A stretch of 9,179 bases of DNA. It comes from Eubacteriales Family XIII. Incertae Sedis bacterium. Its GTDB lineage: Bacteria; Bacillota; Clostridia; Peptostreptococcales; Anaerovoracaceae. Position numbers and translations under genes: made by a program. The stretch spans positions 1 through 9,179 of the forward strand of contig JAITAX010000068.1 in the NCBI GenBank assembly GCA_031283865.1, read 5' to 3'. The notes beneath the pieces were generated by a model. It made no database searches and was not told the DNA's origin. It worked only from the letters and a program-made list of their open reading frames with translations. Shown here one piece after another: positions 6,712 through 9,179 of this stretch. Position 1 is the stretch's first letter; every line of letters starts with the position of its first letter.

Positions 6712-6740
6712 TTGCGCGCGCGCGCGCGACGGTATATACT
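6712..6740 (+). promoter_or_regulatory. Promoter of the stalk-domain gene, with a GC alternating spacer
   Basis: TTGCGC (6712-6717), a 17-base spacer and TATACT (6735-6740) form a plausible sigma-A promoter with a start near 6747. Most of the spacer is an alternating GC run (6714-6728). Downstream GGTAT is repeated (6741-6745, 6747-6751). The ribosome binding site AGGAGGT follows at 6764-6770. Confidence 0.65.
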
Positions 6741-6783
6741 GGTATCGGTATACATTCCCGTTCAGGAGGTTTTGATTATCGAT

Positions 6784-7752
6784 ATGAGATTCAACGTGAA
6801 ATGCGGTTTGCTTGCAATCATTCCCATTTTGTTTTCCTCGTTTCCAATCGCTGTTTTCGCGACCGATCAGGCCGTGCCCACGACGGCAGGCGTATTCGTG
6901 GACGGCGTTTCAAAATCCTTTGACGCGTACAACATCAATGGGAATAACTATTTTAAGCTGCGCGACGTGGCTTACGCGCTCAGCGGCAGCGCAAAGCAGT
7001 TTGAAGTGCAGTGGGACGCTGCGGCCGGCGCGGTCGCGCTGCGGACCGGCGCAGCCTACACGGCTGTCGGCGGCGAGATGTCCGCGGGGGACGGCGCGGC
7101 AAAGGCCCTGACGCCGGCGGATGCAAAGGTCCTGCTGAACGACACGCCCGTCGTTTTGAATGCGTACAACATCGGCGGATACAACTATTGCAAGCTGCGG
7201 GATCTGGGAAGAATCCTGCATTTCGGCGTGCAATGGGATGCGGCGGCGTGGTCCGTCACGATTGCGACAACCGCGGACTACACGGAGGAGAACGCGATTT
7301 CCTACATGAAGTCTTTCGGCGCCTACAGCACGACGATCAATTGGGTTGAATCGGCGGAACTCTCGCAAAACGACAGGTACTACTATCTGAGGCGGGGACA
7401 AAACCCCGGCAAGACCGTCAGCAACATCTCCGTCGAGAGCGGCCGGCATCGCTACGCGGAGAGCGATCACCAGATCTTTCGCGACGGCATCTATCGGCAG
7501 CTTTTGAAGCAGGTGTCGAACGATCCCGACGCCGGCTTCCTCTTCGGCGACGACTCGACCACGGCGAAAGGCTACATGCTCTACACGTTCACCATCGAAT
7601 ACGAGGGGCCGGGCCGAACGGTCAGGATGTACTACATCGTCGGCGATTACAAATACATCTTAATCACGGAAACGGACTGCCACGACAGGGACGCCGCAGA
7701 CATAACGTTCGCGGCCAAGGCCATCGCGGACAGCTTCGAGTGGGCGAAGTAG
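6784..7752 (+). CDS. Secreted protein with two copper-amine-oxidase-N-like stalk repeats
   Basis: This 322-residue protein has an N-terminal signal peptide (basic MRFNVK, hydrophobic 8-25, likely cleavage after AVFA at 26), so it should be exported through Sec. Two related stalk repeats follow, at about 36-88 (VFVDG, then DAYNINGNNYFKLRDVA, then FEVQWD) and 114-162 (VLLND, then NAYNIGGYNYCKLRDLG, then FGVQWD). This pattern matches the copper amine oxidase N-terminal-like domain common in secreted proteins of Clostridia and Paenibacillus, where it acts as a wall or polymer-binding stalk rather than an oxidase. Residues 165-322 form a separate domain with YYIVGDYKYILITETD and a final DSFEWAK; it seems to recur behind such stalks, but I know no function for it. 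No LPXTG anchor or SLH repeat is present. The start is ATG 6784, the first before the signal peptide, though its spacing of 13 bases from AGGAGGT (6764-6770) is long. It stands alone with its own promoter; no clear terminator follows. Confidence 0.83.
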   Translation: MRFNVKCGLLAIIPILFSSFPIAVFATDQAVPTTAGVFVDGVSKSFDAYNINGNNYFKLRDVAYALSGSAKQFEVQWDAAAGAVALRTGAAYTAVGGEMSAGDGAAKALTPADAKVLLNDTPVVLNAYNIGGYNYCKLRDLGRILHFGVQWDAAAWSVTIATTADYTEENAISYMKSFGAYSTTINWVESAELSQNDRYYYLRRGQNPGKTVSNISVESGRHRYAESDHQIFRDGIYRQLLKQVSNDPDAGFLFGDDSTTAKGYMLYTFTIEYEGPGRTVRMYYIVGDYKYILITETDCHDRDAADITFAAKAIADSFEWAK

Positions 7753-7788
7753 CGGGTCCCGCGCGGAAGTTCGGCTGCGTCAAACGCC

Positions 7789-7838
7789 AAGTGACAGAAC
7801 CGTCACTTTCGCGGCGCTTTCAGTCACCTGAAAGTCAC
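7789..7838 (+). promoter_or_regulatory. Operator array of GTCAC sites, probably for an OmpR-type response regulator
   Basis: AAGTGAC (7789-7795) and GTCACTT (7802-7808) make a perfect 7-base inverted repeat with a 6-base gap. GTCAC then recurs in direct orientation at 7823-7827 and 7834-7838. The three forward copies start 21 and 11 bases apart, close to two turns and one turn of the helix. The last direct pair lies over and beside the -35 position of the promoter at 7849-7854, as expected for an activator of the OmpR/BceR class. The regulator itself is not in the window. Confidence 0.65.
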
Positions 7839-7854
7839 ATTGGTTTGTTAGAAT
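7826..7854 (+). promoter_or_regulatory. Activator-type promoter of the ABC ATPase-permease operon
   Basis: TAGAAT (7849-7854) with TGT before it forms an extended -10. The sequence 17 bases upstream (ACCTGA, 7826-7831) is a poor -35, and it lies between two GTCAC direct repeats. A weak -35 under phased sites suggests dependence on a bound activator. The start would be near 7861, giving a leader of about 118 bases. Confidence 0.6.
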
Positions 7855-7871
7855 AGCCGTATTGAACGGCG

Positions 7872-7957
7872 GCGGGCAAGGTCTTTAGCCTCCCGCAACC
7901 GTGCGTTCGACAATGGAAGTGCGCCCTTGGCGCTTCCATTTTGGACGGCGCCAAAAT
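7872..7957 (+). promoter_or_regulatory. Structured leader with alternative hairpins (possible attenuator)
   Basis: Three hairpins can be drawn. A: GCGGG (7872-7876) plus AGG pair with CCT plus CCCGC (7892-7896). B: AATGGAAG (7912-7919) pairs with CTTCCATT (7933-7940), with an inner CGCC/GGCG and a CTT loop, and is followed by TTGG, so at most a weak terminator. C: ATTTTGG (7938-7944) pairs with CCAAAAT (7951-7957). B and C share 7938-7940, so their full forms exclude each other. Whether the leader controls expression is inference. Confidence 0.4.
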
Positions 7958-7978
7958 TGAATTTGGGAGGGCGAACCG

Positions 7979-8662
7979 ATGGACATTTTGCAAGTCAAGG
8001 GGTTGACAAAAACATACGGCAAGGGCGATACCCGGGTCGTCGCCTTGGACGACGTATCGTTCAGCGTCGAGAAAGGCGAGTTTGTTGCAATCGTCGGCGC
8101 TTCGGGGAGCGGCAAATCCACGCTCATGCACCTGATCGGCGGGGTTGACCGCCCGACTTCGGGCGAGGTCGTCATCGACGGCAACGAAATAAGCAGGCTG
8201 AACGAGAGCGAAACGGCGATTTTCCGCCGCCGCAACATCGGGATTGTCTATCAGTTCTACAACCTGATCCCAACGCTTACCGCTGAGGAAAACATCAGTC
8301 TGCCGCGCCTTTTGGATAACCGCAAGCCGGACGACGCGAAACTCGCGGCGATTCTCGAAACCATAAATCTGACCGACAGGGCGAAACACCTGCCGAACGA
8401 GCTTTCCGGCGGCCAGCAGCAGCGCGTGTCGATCGGACGGGCGCTCATCAACGACCCCGCCGTCATTCTCGCCGACGAACCCACGGGCAACCTCGACAGC
8501 AAATCGAGCCGGGAGGTTATCGACCTGTTGAAATTATCGAACAAGCGCGACAGGCAAACGCTGATGATTATTACGCACGATGAGACGATTGCGCTCCAAG
8601 CCGACCGCGTTATCACGATCTGCGACGGCAAAATCCTCCGCGACGAGAGGCTGCGCGCATGA
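7979..8662 (+). CDS. ABC transporter ATP-binding protein, BceA/LolD/MacB type
   Basis: This 227-residue ATPase would drive the FtsX-like permease encoded next. Motifs are Walker A GASGSGKS (40-47), Q-loop Q92 (YQFYNLIPTLTAEEN), signature LSGGQ (142-146) with QQR, Walker B VILADE (162-167), D-loop NLD (171-173) and switch histidine H200 (IITHD). The LIPTLTAEENI segment and the ending ADRVITICDGKI are typical of the MacB/LolD/BceA family, and the length is normal. In Bacillota these pairs usually confer resistance to or sense cell-wall-active peptides, often with a two-component system; here the GTCAC array upstream supports that reading. The start is ATG 7979, with GGGAGGG at 7965-7971. The stop overlaps the permease start as ATGA, so the two are translationally coupled. 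Confidence 0.92.
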   Translation: MDILQVKGLTKTYGKGDTRVVALDDVSFSVEKGEFVAIVGASGSGKSTLMHLIGGVDRPTSGEVVIDGNEISRLNESETAIFRRRNIGIVYQFYNLIPTLTAEENISLPRLLDNRKPDDAKLAAILETINLTDRAKHLPNELSGGQQQRVSIGRALINDPAVILADEPTGNLDSKSSREVIDLLKLSNKRDRQTLMIITHDETIALQADRVITICDGKILRDERLRA

Positions 8663-9179
8663 AACTGACCGCGCGATTGGCGTACAGCCAACTAAAAATC
8701 AACCGCAAGCGCACAATTTGGACGCTTGCGGGCATCGCGCTGTCTGCGGCCATGCTGACGGCGGTATGCGGCTTTGTCGCAAGCGCGAGGCTCGCCGTCA
8801 AAACCGCGTTCGGCATCGACAGCTACAGCGCGGCCCTGACCGCGGCCATGACCGCGCTCGGCCTGTTACTCGGCGCGATTATCGTATTCGCGTCCGTTAT
8901 CGTCGCGTCCAACGCGTTCCGCGTAAGCGCGGGCGAGCGCACGCGGCAATTCGGCATACTGAAAAGCGTAGGCGCGACAAAGCGGCAGATCGCCCAAATG
9001 ATCGTATATGAGGGAATGTTTTTGAGCGCAATCGCCATTCCCGTCGGATGGGTTTTGGGACTGTTTGTTGAGTTCGCAGGCACGCTTGTCGTTACCGACC
9101 TTCTGAATATGCTGAATCGCGACGGCGCGCTGACGGTGGAAATGTCCATGCCCTTTGTCGTCACCTTGCCGATGTTCGC
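8659..9179 (+). CDS. FtsX-like ABC transporter permease (BceB-type), N-terminal part, cut by window edge
   Basis: The frame opens at ATG 8659 and is still open at the right edge, giving 173 residues of a longer membrane protein. The N-terminus MKLTARLAYSQLKINRKRT leads into a first membrane helix (about 20-42). A very short external segment follows, then a hydrophobic pair (about 58-86 and 118-141) separated by the conserved cytoplasmic stretch ERTRQFGILKSVGATKRQI (93-111), the signature of FtsX-domain permeases. The short gap between helix 1 and the FtsX domain differs from MacB and LolC, which have a large periplasmic domain there, and fits BceB/VraG-like proteins with several more helices and a later large external domain. 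It forms the transporter with the preceding ATPase. Its exact substrate cannot be read from the portion present. Confidence 0.87.
   Translation, partial: MKLTARLAYSQLKINRKRTIWTLAGIALSAAMLTAVCGFVASARLAVKTAFGIDSYSAALTAAMTALGLLLGAIIVFASVIVASNAFRVSAGERTRQFGILKSVGATKRQIAQMIVYEGMFLSAIAIPVGWVLGLFVEFAGTLVVTDLLNMLNRDGALTVEMSMPFVVTLPMF

Noticed and set aside
6712..6783. Upstream ATG extension of the stalk protein
   Set aside because: It would start inside the promoter and put a basic, non-conserved stretch before the signal peptide.
7752..7765. GCGGGTCCCGC as a terminator after the stalk gene
   Set aside because: The loop would be a single base and no T-run follows; a terminator is not supported.

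Overview
The window looks like a piece of a GC-rich Bacillota (Firmicutes) chromosome, most likely Clostridia-like. The clues are strong GGAGG-type ribosome binding sites, a 77-residue SecG, a secreted protein with two copper-amine-oxidase-N-terminal-like stalk repeats, and an ABC pair of the BceAB/MacB-FtsX type typical of Gram-positive envelope-stress modules. Species cannot be named from this sequence. No rRNA, tRNA, insertion sequence or CRISPR array is visible.

Layout. (1) Positions 1-3545 (+) hold the end of an importer operon of the nickel/peptide (NikABCDE/DppABCDF) family: the last 45 residues of a family 5 substrate-binding protein, two permeases and two ATPases, packed with short gaps or overlaps. 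The last ATPase is short, and its final residues and stop codon lie inside a five-unit heptamer repeat. (2) Positions 3546-3849 hold a promoter and a 38-codon ORF whose start resembles HicB antitoxins but which then loses the similarity. It overlaps by ATGA with (3) a large (805 aa) family 2 glycosyltransferase with a long helical C-terminal region, 3846-6263 (+). (4) secG runs convergently, 6289-6522 (-), with a good promoter of its own. (5) A divergent promoter with an alternating GC tract in its spacer drives a secreted stalk-domain protein, 6784-7752 (+). (6) A 226-base regulatory region carries helically phased GTCAC sites, an extended -10 promoter with a poor -35, and a leader able to form alternative hairpins. 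It precedes (7) an ATPase and the start of an FtsX-like permease, 7979 to the right edge (+).

How the parts work together. The first block is one uptake machine (binding protein, two membrane subunits, two ATPases) for a nickel-like metal complex or a peptide. The last block looks like a peptide-resistance or envelope-stress ABC module under control of a response regulator not encoded here. The central genes appear to be separate transcription units for surface modification (glycosyltransferase), secretion (SecG) and a secreted wall-associated protein. No complete novel system is evident. The best leads are the regulatory region at 7789-7957, the HicB-like remnant fused to the glycosyltransferase start, and the heptamer array that ends the last importer gene.
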